A stretch of DNA of 64,000 nucleotides from an uncultured Bacilli bacterium. GTDB taxonomy: Bacteria > Bacillota_I > Bacilli_A > RF39 > UBA660. Numbering within the stretch: the first letter of the stretch is position 1; every line of letters begins with the position of its first letter. The stretch is taken from the NCBI GenBank assembly GCA_934162125.1, contig CAKPHU010000001.1, positions 124,001 to 188,000 on the forward strand, written 5' to 3'. Shown here piece by piece: positions 26,066-34,205 of the stretch. A program made the position numbers and the translations under genes. The notes under the pieces were generated by a model. It made no database searches. It was given only the letters and a program-made list of their open reading frames with translations, and was not told the origin of the DNA.

Positions 26066-26584
26066 TTACTTTTTAATAATAGTTTTTTCTGTTTCTTTTT
26101 CATTGCCAATAGAAGTAACACTACCAGTTAAAGTATTGTTTCTTCCACCTACTGATACTGTATAAGCAAAAGTATCGCCTACTTCTTTGTGATGAACACT
26201 TTTTCCAAATGGACTTTCAATACTTGTGTATCCAGCTTTTCCTTCTAAACCGATTAAATTTTCAACTAAAGTTACTTCTTCGTCTTCATCTTCATCAGCA
26301 AATCTAACTGTAAAAGTAGTTCCAATTTCTACTGAAGTTAGTGATGGCTCATCAATGATTTCTGTTTCTGAACTACTTAAAATTTCAATTAAACTATTTA
26401 ATTCTTGATTATTAATTCTAAGTGCTGTTTCACTAATGATATCAACGTTTGCCATTGGTGTTTCATTATCAGTGGCTTGACCGTTACGACTTTCTAGATA
26501 TCCATTACGTAAAGTAGCATCATTACTTTTACGACTAGTAATTGCTTCTTCTATATATTCAACCTGTTTTCTAATTAGTTGCAT
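26066..26584 (-). CDS. GreA/GreB C-terminal-domain protein with a divergent N-terminus
   Basis: Residues ~85-160 match the C-terminal (FKBP-like) domain of transcript-cleavage factors: VEIGTTFTVRFADED, VTLVENLIGLEGKAG, YTSIESPFGKSVHHKEVGD and TLTGSVTSI. The first 75 residues are helical (IRKQVEYIEEAITSRK) but lack the acidic tip motif (DLSENAEY in typical GreA) that coordinates Mg2+ in the polymerase secondary channel. It may therefore bind polymerase without stimulating cleavage, as other GreA-like regulators do. GGGAGG precedes ATG 26582-26584. It is a single-gene unit with promoter 26618-26646. The family is sure; the exact function is not. Confidence 0.82.
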   Translation of the reverse strand: MQLIRKQVEYIEEAITSRKSNDATLRNGYLESRNGQATDNETPMANVDIISETALRINNQELNSLIEILSSSETEIIDEPSLTSVEIGTTFTVRFADEDEDEEVTLVENLIGLEGKAGYTSIESPFGKSVHHKEVGDTFAYTVSVGGRNNTLTGSVTSIGNEKETEKTIIKK

Positions 26585-26617
26585 TCTGATTTCCTCCCTT
26601 TTTTCATATGCCCGCTT

Positions 26618-26646
26618 ATTATATCATATTCTTTATGCTTTTTCAA
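26618..26646 (-). promoter_or_regulatory. Promoter of the GreA-like gene
   Basis: Minus strand -35 TTGAAA (26641-26646), 17-base spacer, extended -10 TGA-TATAAT (26618-26623). Confidence 0.82.
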
Positions 26647-26675
26647 TAGAAATTTTATATGATAAATAGCTGGTT

Positions 26676-26698
26676 AAAAAAGAACTCTTTGAGAGTTC
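26676..26698 (-). terminator. Intrinsic terminator of the ruvA-ruvB-queA operon
   Basis: GAACTCT (26682-26688) pairs with AGAGTTC (26692-26698), 3-base loop, then six Ts on the minus strand. Confidence 0.85.
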
Positions 26699-26712
26699 CT
26701 CTAAATAATGTT

Positions 26713-27738
26713 TTATTTAATAAACATGGCATCTCCAAAAGAGAAGAAACGATATTTTTCATCAACGGCATGTTTATAAGCATTTAAGATGTTTTCTCTT
26801 GTTGCTAAAGCTGAAACTAACATTACTAAGGTTGACTTAGGTAAATGGAAATTAGTAATTAAAGCAGAGATACCTTTAAATGTGTAACCTGGATAAATAA
26901 ATATATCAGTCCAGCCAGAACATTCTTGGAACTTACCATATTTAGTCATAATAGTTTCAAGAGTTCTTGTAGATGTTGTTCCAACGGCAATGATTCTGTG
27001 ACCTTCTTTTTTAGTCTTATTTAGAAGATCAGCAACTTCTCCTGTCATATGATAATATTCACTATGCATTTTGTGTTCTTCTATTTTATCTACACTTACA
27101 GGTCTAAATGTTCCTAATCCAACATGAAGTGTTACATAGGCAACATGCACTCCTTTATTTTCTATTTTAGCTAAAAGTTCTTTAGTAAAATGAAGTCCCG
27201 CAGTAGGAGCAGCAGCACTACCTACTTCTTTGGCATAAACTGTTTGATAACGAGATTGGTCAGCTAGTTTTTCATGAATATATGGAGGTAATGGCATTGT
27301 ACCTAGTTCTTCTAAAACTTCTAAGAAGATACCAGAATATTCAAAAGTAAAATGTCTAATTCCTTCATCCATTTCTTTAATGCAACGAGCTTTTAGTTTT
27401 CCATTACCGAAGGTAACAATAGTTCCTACTTTAATACGACGAGCTGGTTTTACTAAACATTCCCAGTCATCACCAGCAATATTTTTCAATAGTAATACTT
27501 CAATTACAGCATGAGTCTCTTCTTTTTCACCAATTAGGCGAGCTGGTAGAACTTTAGTATCATTTAGAACTAAAGTATCTCCTTCTTCTAAGTAATCGAC
27601 AATGTCATAGAAATGTTTATCTTCATACTCCCCTGTTTTCTTATCTAAAACCAATAACCTTGAAGAGTCTCTTTTGGCTAAGGGAGTCTGAGCTATTAAC
27701 TCTTCTGGTAAGTAATAATCAAAATCTTCAACTTTCAT
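26713..27738 (-). CDS. queA: S-adenosylmethionine:tRNA ribosyltransferase-isomerase
   Basis: Transfers and rearranges the ribosyl group of SAM onto preQ1-modified tRNA to form epoxyqueuosine, the step after Tgt. Its 341 residues have the family wording: FDYYLPEELIAQTPLAKRD, LVLNDTKVLPARL, LPPYI, the central GSAAAPTAGLHFT, HVGLGTFRPV and GTTSTRTLE. GGAG precedes ATG 27736-27738. It is the third gene of the operon with ruvA and ruvB (12 bases after ruvB), an arrangement seen in many Firmicutes, and a terminator follows. Tgt at 24846-25973 is the upstream enzyme. Confidence 0.96.
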   Translation of the reverse strand: MKVEDFDYYLPEELIAQTPLAKRDSSRLLVLDKKTGEYEDKHFYDIVDYLEEGDTLVLNDTKVLPARLIGEKEETHAVIEVLLLKNIAGDDWECLVKPARRIKVGTIVTFGNGKLKARCIKEMDEGIRHFTFEYSGIFLEVLEELGTMPLPPYIHEKLADQSRYQTVYAKEVGSAAAPTAGLHFTKELLAKIENKGVHVAYVTLHVGLGTFRPVSVDKIEEHKMHSEYYHMTGEVADLLNKTKKEGHRIIAVGTTSTRTLETIMTKYGKFQECSGWTDIFIYPGYTFKGISALITNFHLPKSTLVMLVSALATRENILNAYKHAVDEKYRFFSFGDAMFIK

Positions 27739-27750
27739 GGTTAATCTCCT

Positions 27751-28749
27751 TTATTTATCTTTTTCTATTCCTAGGACTTTATAAGCTTTATCTGTTACAA
27801 CACGGCCACGAGAAGTTCTTTTTATAAGACCATTTTGAAGTAAGTATGGTTCGTAGACATCTTCAATAGTGGTTATTTCTTCACCGATTGTAGAACTGAT
27901 AGCTTCAATTCCAACTGGGCCACCATTAAATTTGTTGATGATAGCTAATAATAATTCACGGTCTGTATTGTCTAAGCCCATTTTATCAATTTTTAATCTA
28001 TTTAGAGCTTCATCTGTTACTTCTAGATCTATTTTATTTTTTCCTTTAACCATAGCAAAGTCACGAACTCTTTTGAAGAGACGATTGGCAATACGAGGAG
28101 TTCCACGACTTCTTTTAGCTAATTCTAGAGCGGCATCATCATCGATTGGAGTTTCTAATACACGGGAAGTACGTTTTACGATTTCCGTTAATTCTTCAGT
28201 GGTATAGAATTGAAGTTTAGAAATAATTCCAAAACGATCACGAAGAGGAGCAGATAAGTCTCCGGCTCTAGTAGTTGCTCCTACTAAAGTAAATGGTGGT
28301 AAATCAATTTTAATATTACGAGTATTTCCTTCGCTGCCAACAATTATATCAAGAGAAAAGTCTTCCATAGCTGGATATAATATTTCTTCAATATAACGAG
28401 GCATACGATGTATTTCATCAACAAATAAGACGTCTCCTGGTTCAAGAGATGAAAGAATAGCGGCTAAGTCACCACTTTTTTCAATAGAAGGACCAGAAGC
28501 TGTTTTTATTTTAGTTCCTAATTCATGAGCTATTATAAAAGCCAGAGTTGTTTTTCCTAGTCCAGGAGGACCGTACAATAAAACATGGTCTAGAGGTTCA
28601 TTACGAAGTTTTGCTGCCTCTACAAAGACTTTTATATTTTCCTTAACATCTGTTTGTCCAATGTACTCTTCAATAGTCTCAGGACGAATAGTATTGTCTA
28701 TTGTCTTATCATCTTCAAGAGAATATTTTTTTATAACACTTTCGTTCAT
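27751..28749 (-). CDS. ruvB: Holliday junction branch migration ATPase
   Basis: AAA+ motor that, with RuvA, drives branch migration of Holliday junctions. About 332 residues with RPETIEEYIGQ, Walker A GPPGLGKTTLA, Walker B LFVDEIHRM, sensor LVGATTRAG, the arginine region APLRDRFG and a C-terminal winged helix (LLQNGLIKRTSRGRVVT). The start is taken at ATG 28747-28749. An in-frame GTG three codons upstream overlaps the weak GAGTG ribosome site and is less likely. It follows ruvA by 17 bases. RuvC is not in the window. Confidence 0.95.
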   Translation of the reverse strand: MNESVIKKYSLEDDKTIDNTIRPETIEEYIGQTDVKENIKVFVEAAKLRNEPLDHVLLYGPPGLGKTTLAFIIAHELGTKIKTASGPSIEKSGDLAAILSSLEPGDVLFVDEIHRMPRYIEEILYPAMEDFSLDIIVGSEGNTRNIKIDLPPFTLVGATTRAGDLSAPLRDRFGIISKLQFYTTEELTEIVKRTSRVLETPIDDDAALELAKRSRGTPRIANRLFKRVRDFAMVKGKNKIDLEVTDEALNRLKIDKMGLDNTDRELLLAIINKFNGGPVGIEAISSTIGEEITTIEDVYEPYLLQNGLIKRTSRGRVVTDKAYKVLGIEKDK

Positions 28750-28766
28750 CAATATCACTCATTTCT

Positions 28767-29330
28767 TTATCTTAGTAATAATCTTAAAGCTTCTTTTACT
28801 TGCTCTTCAATAGTTAGAGAACTATCAACTTTAGAAATTATTGGTTTAATTTCTTTTTCTTTATATCCTAAGCCAAGTAATACTTCTTTTAGTTCTTCAG
28901 ACTTAGACATTTCGTCATCAGTAATACCAACACCAATAAACTCTAGTTTGCCTTTTAGATCAAGAACTATTTGACGAGCTAGTTTTTCTCCTATTTTAGG
29001 GAATTTCTTTAGATATAAAATATTTTCCCTTTCGATAGCGTCCATGATACCTTCAATGGATCCAACAGCTAAGATAGGCATAGCCATTTTAGGACCTAGT
29101 CCTTTTACACTAATTAGTTTTAAGAATAATTCTTTTTCGGCTAAAGTCTTAAAACCAAATAATAAATGTTCATCTTCTTTTATTTGTTGATAAACATAGA
29201 CTTTGTATTCTTTGTTGTCATCAAAAACATAAGGATTTGAGACATATATTAAATAACCACAACCATTATTATCTAAAACAATGGCATTGTTTTTATACCC
29301 TGTTACTGTTCCAATTATATAGTCGTACAT
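28767..29330 (-). CDS. ruvA: Holliday junction-binding protein RuvA
   Basis: Tetrameric junction-recognition partner of RuvB. Its 187 residues comprise the OB-fold N-terminal domain (MYDYIIGTVTGYKNNAIVLD), tandem helix-hairpin-helix motifs (LISVKGLGPKMAMPIL and KKFPKIGEKLARQIVLDLK) and the C-terminal RuvB-binding domain (ELKEVLLGLGYKEKEI). AAAGGAAG precedes the ATG. It is the first gene of ruvA-ruvB-queA, with promoter 29376-29404. Confidence 0.95.
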   Translation of the reverse strand: MYDYIIGTVTGYKNNAIVLDNNGCGYLIYVSNPYVFDDNKEYKVYVYQQIKEDEHLLFGFKTLAEKELFLKLISVKGLGPKMAMPILAVGSIEGIMDAIERENILYLKKFPKIGEKLARQIVLDLKGKLEFIGVGITDDEMSKSEELKEVLLGLGYKEKEIKPIISKVDSSLTIEEQVKEALRLLLR

Positions 29331-29375
29331 TTTATTACTTCCTTTGCTTTTTAAATTTATTTTATTGTCATTTTT

Positions 29376-29404
29376 ATTATAAACTAAAACTTATGTTCAA
29401 GCAA
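29376..29404 (-). promoter_or_regulatory. Promoter of ruvA-ruvB-queA
   Basis: Minus strand -35 TTGCTT (29399-29404), 17-base spacer, -10 TATAAT (29376-29381). Confidence 0.75.
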
Positions 29405-29410
29405 GAGAAG

Positions 29411-29436
29411 AAAAAAAGAAAGGCCTTACGCCTTTT
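29411..29436 (-). terminator. Intrinsic terminator of yebC
   Basis: AAAGGC (29419-29424) pairs with GCCTTT (29430-29435), followed on the minus strand by a T-rich run. The stem reaches the first base of the yebC stop codon. Confidence 0.82.
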
Positions 29437-30157
29437 AATCTTCTTTTAAGTTGTAGTAAACATCTTGAACATCATCTAAGTCTTCTAGCGTATCAACTAA
29501 ACGATGAACTTTTTCTGCTCCTTCTTCGTCAAGTGTTACTTCCATATTTGGTACATATGTTATTTCACATACTTGGAATTCTTTAACACCTGCTGTTTCT
29601 AGAGCTTCTTTTACAGCTGTAAATTTGTCAGCTGGAGTTGTTATTACATAACCATCTTCTATTGTCTCGAAGTCTAGAGCTCCGGCATCAAGAGATGCCA
29701 TCATCATAGTATCTTCATCATACTCTTTAGCAATTACTATTGAACCACGACGTTCAAACATATAACTTACAGAACCATCTGTTCCTAAGTTACCACCAGC
29801 TTTAGTAAATGAACTACGTACTTGAGAAGCTGTTCTATTTCTATTATCAGTTAAGCAATCAACGATAAAAGCTACTCCACCATGGCCATATCCTTCATAA
29901 CGAACACTTTCGTAATTGGCACCGTCTTGACCACCTGTTGCTTTTTCGATAGCTTTTTGAATATTATCTTTAGGCATGTTTTGAGCTTTTGCTTTATCTA
30001 CTGCCATTCTTAGTGCAGCATTTTGATTCGGGTCAGGGCTACCTGTCTTAGCTGCCACCATAATTTCTTTGGCTAATTTTTGAAATACTTTTCCTCTTGC
30101 GGCATCTAGCAATCCCTTTTTACGATGGATTGTTGCCCATTTTGAGTGTCCACTCAT
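29435..30157 (-). CDS. YebC/PmpR family protein
   Basis: Three-domain YebC/PmpR protein of 240 residues. Members have been described as transcription regulators and, more recently, as ribosome-associated factors that help translate proline stretches. Signature wording: MSGHSKWATIHRKKGLLDAA, GSPDPNQNAALRMA, AKAQNMPKDNIQKAIEKATG, YEGYGHGGVAFIVDCLTDNRNR and LDAGALDFE. AGGAGG precedes the ATG. It forms a single-gene unit. Several proteins in this window have Pro-rich tracts (for example at 22842-24419 and 30256-31188), which would fit the translational role, but that link is inference. Confidence 0.93.
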   Translation of the reverse strand: MSGHSKWATIHRKKGLLDAARGKVFQKLAKEIMVAAKTGSPDPNQNAALRMAVDKAKAQNMPKDNIQKAIEKATGGQDGANYESVRYEGYGHGGVAFIVDCLTDNRNRTASQVRSSFTKAGGNLGTDGSVSYMFERRGSIVIAKEYDEDTMMMASLDAGALDFETIEDGYVITTPADKFTAVKEALETAGVKEFQVCEITYVPNMEVTLDEEGAEKVHRLVDTLEDLDDVQDVYYNLKED

Positions 30158-30182
30158 ATTTATACCTCCTCATTTCTATAAT

Positions 30183-30211
30183 ATGATAACATATTTTTAT
30201 AATTGTGAAAA
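30183..30211 (-). promoter_or_regulatory. Promoter of yebC
   Basis: Minus strand -35 TTTTCA (30206-30211), 17-base spacer, extended -10 TGT-TATCAT (30183-30188). Confidence 0.6.
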
Positions 30212-30233
30212 GTTTTTTAGCTTTATTTTGCAA

Positions 30234-30257
30234 AGAAAAAGAAGAGATAACTCTTCT
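30234..30257 (-). terminator. Intrinsic terminator of the HPt-REC gene
   Basis: AGAAGAG (30240-30246) pairs with CTCTTCT (30251-30257), 4-base loop, then TTTTTC on the minus strand. The TAG stop is partly in the stem. Confidence 0.85.
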
Positions 30258-31188
30258 ACATCATTTCTTTATAGTAAATTGTTTTCTCAACAGCACTTCT
30301 GATTGATGATTCATTGAATGGTTTACCTAACATATCAACAATTTGATACTTGAAAGCTTTATCAATAGTTTCTTTTGAAGAATCACCAGAAATGATTGAT
30401 ACTGGGAACTTAGAGAACAAATTATTTTCTTTCATATACTCTAGAACAGCAAAGCCATCTACTTTTGGCATGTTAAGGTCAAGTAACATACATACGATAT
30501 TATCATTTTCTCTATTAGCTGCTAAGATATCGATAGCTTCTTCACCATCTTTAGCTGTTCCTACACCATAAGTGTCACTGAAGATACGTTTAACAAAGTT
30601 TCTAATGATATTAGAATCATCGACAACTAAGATTGTTTTCTTATCATATACTTCACCAGTTGGAATGTTTGCTGGTAAAGGGGCAGCAGCTGGAGCTTGA
30701 GCTTCTACAGCTGGAGCTACTGGGGCAGCTGGTGTCTCAGGTATAATTGGAGCAACAGCAGGTGCTGGTGCAGCTGGAGTTGCTTCTGCTACTGGAGCAA
30801 CAGGAATATTTTGGAAAGCTGGAACTGATCCTGGATGAAGATATTCATTAACAACATCAACTGCACGATCAACTTCATCTTTTAATTCTTGATAATGATT
30901 ATAGATGTAATAGAAGTCTCCTCCTTTACATTTTTGTTCATGAAGACCAGCTAGTTCAGCTAAATGTGTAAAACCAAAATATGTTGCATCACTAGTTAGA
31001 GAGTGAGCATAAATAGCATAGTTTGATAAGTCTTTACTATTTTTATATACTTCTAGTTTAGCTAGTTTATCTTTAGCACTAACTACTAATTCTCCTACTG
31101 TTTGATTATATGTATTTATGTCTCCAAAGATTTCTAAACTCTTGTTGACATCTACTCCGTTTTTAATTAAAAAATTTGTATCATTCAT
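30256..31188 (-). CDS. HPt-linker-REC phosphorelay protein
   Basis: Two-domain signalling protein of about 310 residues. The N-terminal ~125 residues form a helical HPt-like domain with YAIYAHSLTSDATYFGF, whose His is the likely phosphate acceptor. A Pro/Ala-rich linker follows (~130-185). The C-terminal receiver domain (~190-310) has LVVDDSN, the phospho-acceptor in MLLDLNMPKVDG, ISGD (Ser/Thr switch) and LGKPF (conserved Lys). There is no DNA-binding or kinase domain, so it probably shuttles phosphate or acts by protein contact. The ATG at 31186-31188 is chosen with AGGTG upstream; the in-frame GTG three codons earlier is part of that site. No kinase gene is adjacent. Confidence 0.86.
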   Translation of the reverse strand: MNDTNFLIKNGVDVNKSLEIFGDINTYNQTVGELVVSAKDKLAKLEVYKNSKDLSNYAIYAHSLTSDATYFGFTHLAELAGLHEQKCKGGDFYYIYNHYQELKDEVDRAVDVVNEYLHPGSVPAFQNIPVAPVAEATPAAPAPAVAPIIPETPAAPVAPAVEAQAPAAAPLPANIPTGEVYDKKTILVVDDSNIIRNFVKRIFSDTYGVGTAKDGEEAIDILAANRENDNIVCMLLDLNMPKVDGFAVLEYMKENNLFSKFPVSIISGDSSKETIDKAFKYQIVDMLGKPFNESSIRSAVEKTIYYKEMM

Positions 31189-31218
31189 TATATTCACCTA
31201 CTCTTGTAATCTAATTTG

Positions 31219-31246
31219 ATTATAGCATAATTTTTATAAATGTAAA
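31219..31246 (-). promoter_or_regulatory. Promoter of the HPt-REC gene
   Basis: Minus strand -35 TTTACA (31241-31246), 16-base spacer, extended -10 TGC-TATAAT (31219-31224). Confidence 0.78.
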
Positions 31247-31270
31247 ATGTTTTTTCTAAGAAATGTCAAG

Positions 31271-31300
31271 AAAAAAACATCTAATTTAAGATGTTTTTTA
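31271..31300 (-). terminator. Intrinsic terminator of obgE
   Basis: A near-perfect hairpin of AAAACATCT and AGATGTTTT arms with A/T extension and T-runs on both strands. It overlaps the obgE stop codon. Confidence 0.85.
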
Positions 31301-32575
31301 GGCTTTATAATCGAAATAGAAATCTAAGATACGAACAGCGTCACCATCTTCGGCTCCAAGGCTTTCTAGTTTAGCATCAATTCCCATTCTTCTTAATCTT
31401 TTAGCAAATTTATAAATAGCTTCTTCACTATTGAATTTAGTCATTTTAAAGATTCTTTCTACTTCTTTACCAGAAATTACCCATGTACCATCATCATCTC
31501 TAGTAATAGTATATGGTTCTTCTTTCTTGAAGGTATAAAGAATATGACTTTCTATTTCATTATCTTCATATAGAGGTGTATCTTGAATGTTATTTAACAT
31601 AGTAGCTAAATGATCTACTACTTTTTGTAGTCCTGTATTAGTTGCGGCACTTACTTCAAATATTTCAACATTTGGAACTTTTTTCTTAAATTCTTCTAAG
31701 TTAGTTGAAGCTTCTGGTAAATCCATTTTGTTAGCTATTATAACTTGTGGTTTTTCTAGAAGTTTTGGATTAAATTCTTTTAATTCATTATTGATTAGAA
31801 CATAGTCTTCATAAGGATTACGTCCTTCACTAGCACTCATATCAATAACGTGAGCAATAATCTTAGTTCTTTCTATGTGACGTAAGAATTTATCTCCTAG
31901 TCCTTCACCATGAGATGCTCCTTCTATTAAACCAGGTAAGTCTGCTACTACGAAGCTTTCACCAGTTGTAGCTTTAGTAACACCTAAGTTTGGTGATAGA
32001 GTTGTAAAGTGATAAGCGGCTATTTTTGGTTTTGATTTAGAAATGCAAGAAATAATAGTACTCTTTCCTACTGATGGTAGACCAACAAGTCCCACATCAG
32101 CTAGCATTTTAACTTCTACTTTTAATAGTCTTTTCTCGCCTTCTTCTCCTTTTTCAGAATAATCTGGAGCTGTGTTAGTTTGGGTTTTAAAAGCAGTATT
32201 ACCACGACCACCACGACCGCCTTTAGCGATTACTTCTTCTTGATCTTTTTTCGATAAATCAGCAATGATTAGACCTGTTTCTAAATCTGTTACAACAGTA
32301 CCTTGTGGTACTTTAACAATTAGAGGATCTGCTCCTGCTCCATGTTGATTCTTACCACGACCATTTTCACCACGAGGAGCTTTTAGAACTTTTTGATAAC
32401 GAAGATCTAAAAGAGTATGTAGTCCTTGATCTACTTTAAATATAATGTCACCACCATGGCCACCATTACCACCAAATGGACCTCCCATAGGGACAAATTT
32501 TTCACGTCTAAAAGCAGTACAACCATCTCCACCAGAGCCAGCTTCTACTTTAATTGTGACTTCATCTACAAACAT
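31298..32575 (-). CDS. obgE: Obg-family GTPase, ribosome assembly
   Basis: Essential GTPase that binds the 50S subunit and links ribosome maturation to (p)ppGpp. Its 425 residues show the glycine-rich OBG domain (VEAGSGGDGCTAFRREKF, GGNGGHGGDI), G1 GLPSVGKST, switch/G3 VVADLPGLIEGAS, G4 NKMDL and G5 VSAATNTG, and the OCT domain at the C-terminus (~345-425). GGAGG precedes the ATG. It lies near the rplU-prp-rpmA operon, the classic Firmicutes neighbourhood, separated by one unknown gene and the rpmA terminator. The C-terminus is short and weakly acidic. Confidence 0.96.
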   Translation of the reverse strand: MFVDEVTIKVEAGSGGDGCTAFRREKFVPMGGPFGGNGGHGGDIIFKVDQGLHTLLDLRYQKVLKAPRGENGRGKNQHGAGADPLIVKVPQGTVVTDLETGLIIADLSKKDQEEVIAKGGRGGRGNTAFKTQTNTAPDYSEKGEEGEKRLLKVEVKMLADVGLVGLPSVGKSTIISCISKSKPKIAAYHFTTLSPNLGVTKATTGESFVVADLPGLIEGASHGEGLGDKFLRHIERTKIIAHVIDMSASEGRNPYEDYVLINNELKEFNPKLLEKPQVIIANKMDLPEASTNLEEFKKKVPNVEIFEVSAATNTGLQKVVDHLATMLNNIQDTPLYEDNEIESHILYTFKKEEPYTITRDDDGTWVISGKEVERIFKMTKFNSEEAIYKFAKRLRRMGIDAKLESLGAEDGDAVRILDFYFDYKA

Positions 32576-32603
32576 ATTTTTCTCCTCCTTTTTTTCATTT
32601 TTA

Positions 32604-32609
32604 AGTATA
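32604..32609 (-). promoter_or_regulatory. Extended -10 element upstream of obgE
   Basis: TGT-TATACT on the minus strand, 29 bases before the start codon. No clear -35 at 16-18 bases, which is common with an extended -10. Confidence 0.5.
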
Positions 32610-32632
32610 ACAAATTTTTTGATAACTCTCTA

Positions 32633-33853
32633 TTATTTTTTTACTTTTTGTTTCATGATACCATGAGTTGTAGCTCTACGTTCCATTTTAGAAAGTAATG
32701 TTTTAGTAGAACTAATACTTTCTGGTGTAATTTCACCAGTTAGACTTAACTCTAGGGTATCATAAATAAGGGCCTCATAATTAGTTAAATTTTCTCTACC
32801 AAAAGCACGTTCTAGATGATCATCACGATTAGTAATAGCACATCTATCTAAGAAGTGACTGTATTTGGCATCAAAATCATTATATAAAGGCTCTAGTAAT
32901 GGTCTATAAGCAGAGCAAGACTCTCTTTCAAAACTTGGAAATAAAGGTCCAAGTGCTTCTAAATCTTTAATAGAACGGGCTTCTGTACGTAATTCATTGA
33001 TATAACGATATTGAAAAGAATGATTTCTACTAGCAAAAGCTACACCATTGGGACCTGATTCAATAGCATGTCTATTTTCATGATAGAAAATACCATTAAT
33101 ATCTTTGTCAATATCCGCAATTAATGGAACATAAACATAGGTATAAGTTTTGCCATCAACAATTAAACTCTTACAGCAAGCTAGTTGATTTGGTTTATAT
33201 AGTGTATTTACTAAATCAGAATTTGATACTTCTAGGCCAGTTGAAGCATAAAGTTCTCTTCTAATACGTTGAGCCCAAGGATTATCTGCTACCATAGTAT
33301 ATTTTTGGGCTCCTTTTATATAAGATATTTCGTTAATAATATAATCAAGCTTATCTTGATCTGATGGCAAGATAATACCATGTTCTTCATAAGTCGCAAT
33401 TATTTTTTCACGAAAATCATAGTAAGATTCTCTAGACTCTATTGAGACACTTTCATCTTGATATTCACTAGCCTCGGCACTAGATAAAGAAGCTATTCTA
33501 ATACGAGAAATCTTCTCTTTTTCTTCATATATTTCTGTATATGATTTAGTTATTTTACATGTTTCATAGAGAAAATCCACTATTTCATTTTCCATTCTAG
33601 CAATACTTTCATCACGTAAACGACAGTAGATAGCACTTTCTTCTAATAAATTACTTGGAACTGGTTCATGATGTTTTTGTAAGAAAGCAATAGTTTGCCA
33701 TGGTTTAGATTCAAAAATATAACCTGTTTTCTTACTACGATGAACAATATATGGTTTATACCAGTAACCATATTCATTTACATAATGTTTTAATAGTTCT
33801 TCTCTTTTGGCTTTCAACACTTCTTTAGCATGAATAATTTCGGAAATATCCAT
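32633..33853 (-). CDS. Putative HExxH metallopeptidase-like protein, uncharacterised
   Basis: 406 residues, cytosolic (no signal or membrane segment). The notable site is GIFYHENRHAIES, an HExxH zinc-binding motif at residues 258-262, followed 25-29 residues later by NELRTEARS (Glu287, Glu291), placed like the third ligand of a gluzincin. The preceding strand (TYTYVYVPLIADID) would be the edge strand of a zincin fold. The N-terminal 200 residues are helical and charged with no known domain. The ribosome site is a G-run (GGGGGGAT). It lies between the rpmA terminator and obgE. Family not recognised; peptidase activity is inferred from the motif alone. Confidence 0.7.
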   Translation of the reverse strand: MDISEIIHAKEVLKAKREELLKHYVNEYGYWYKPYIVHRSKKTGYIFESKPWQTIAFLQKHHEPVPSNLLEESAIYCRLRDESIARMENEIVDFLYETCKITKSYTEIYEEKEKISRIRIASLSSAEASEYQDESVSIESRESYYDFREKIIATYEEHGIILPSDQDKLDYIINEISYIKGAQKYTMVADNPWAQRIRRELYASTGLEVSNSDLVNTLYKPNQLACCKSLIVDGKTYTYVYVPLIADIDKDINGIFYHENRHAIESGPNGVAFASRNHSFQYRYINELRTEARSIKDLEALGPLFPSFERESCSAYRPLLEPLYNDFDAKYSHFLDRCAITNRDDHLERAFGRENLTNYEALIYDTLELSLTGEITPESISSTKTLLSKMERRATTHGIMKQKVKK

Positions 33854-33874
33854 AGCTATCCCCCCTTTTGTGTT

Positions 33875-33900
33875 AAAAAAAAGAGCACTTAATGGCTCTT
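33875..33900 (-). terminator. Intrinsic terminator of rplU-prp-rpmA
   Basis: AAGAGC (33881-33886) pairs with GCTCTT (33895-33900), followed by a run of Ts on the minus strand, three bases after the rpmA stop. Confidence 0.82.
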
Positions 33901-33903
33901 CAA

Positions 33904-34194
33904 TTATGCTTCTTTAGGATATACTGAAGCTTGTTTCTTATCTCTTCCTAAGCGTTCAAACTTAACTACTCCATCAATAGTAGAATATAAAGTATCATCA
34001 CTACCGCGGCGAACGTTAGTTCCTGGAAATACTTTAGTTCCACGTTGACGATATATAATACTACCAGCAGTGATGAATTCTCCATCAGCAGCTTTAGCTC
34101 CTAATCTACGTCCTGCAGAATCACGACCATTAGATGTTGATCCTTGCCCTTTGTGGTGAGCAAATAATTGAATATCTAATTTCAAAAATTTCAT
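33904..34194 (-). CDS. rpmA: Ribosomal protein L27 with Prp-cleavable N-terminus
   Basis: 50S protein near the peptidyl-transferase centre. Its 96 residues begin MKFLKLDIQLFAHHKGQGS. Firmicutes L27 is made with an extension ending near LxLQxFA that the protease Prp removes, exposing the functional N-terminus. The mature part shows STSNGRDSAGRRLGAK, GSIIYRQRGTKVFPG and GVVKFERLGRDKK. AAGGAGG precedes ATG 34192-34194. Prp is the gene immediately upstream in the same operon. The motif KLDIQLFA is almost identical to the extension on L32 at 45549-45758. Confidence 0.96.
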   Translation of the reverse strand: MKFLKLDIQLFAHHKGQGSTSNGRDSAGRRLGAKAADGEFITAGSIIYRQRGTKVFPGTNVRRGSDDTLYSTIDGVVKFERLGRDKKQASVYPKEA

Positions 34195-34205
34195 AATTCT
34201 CCTCC

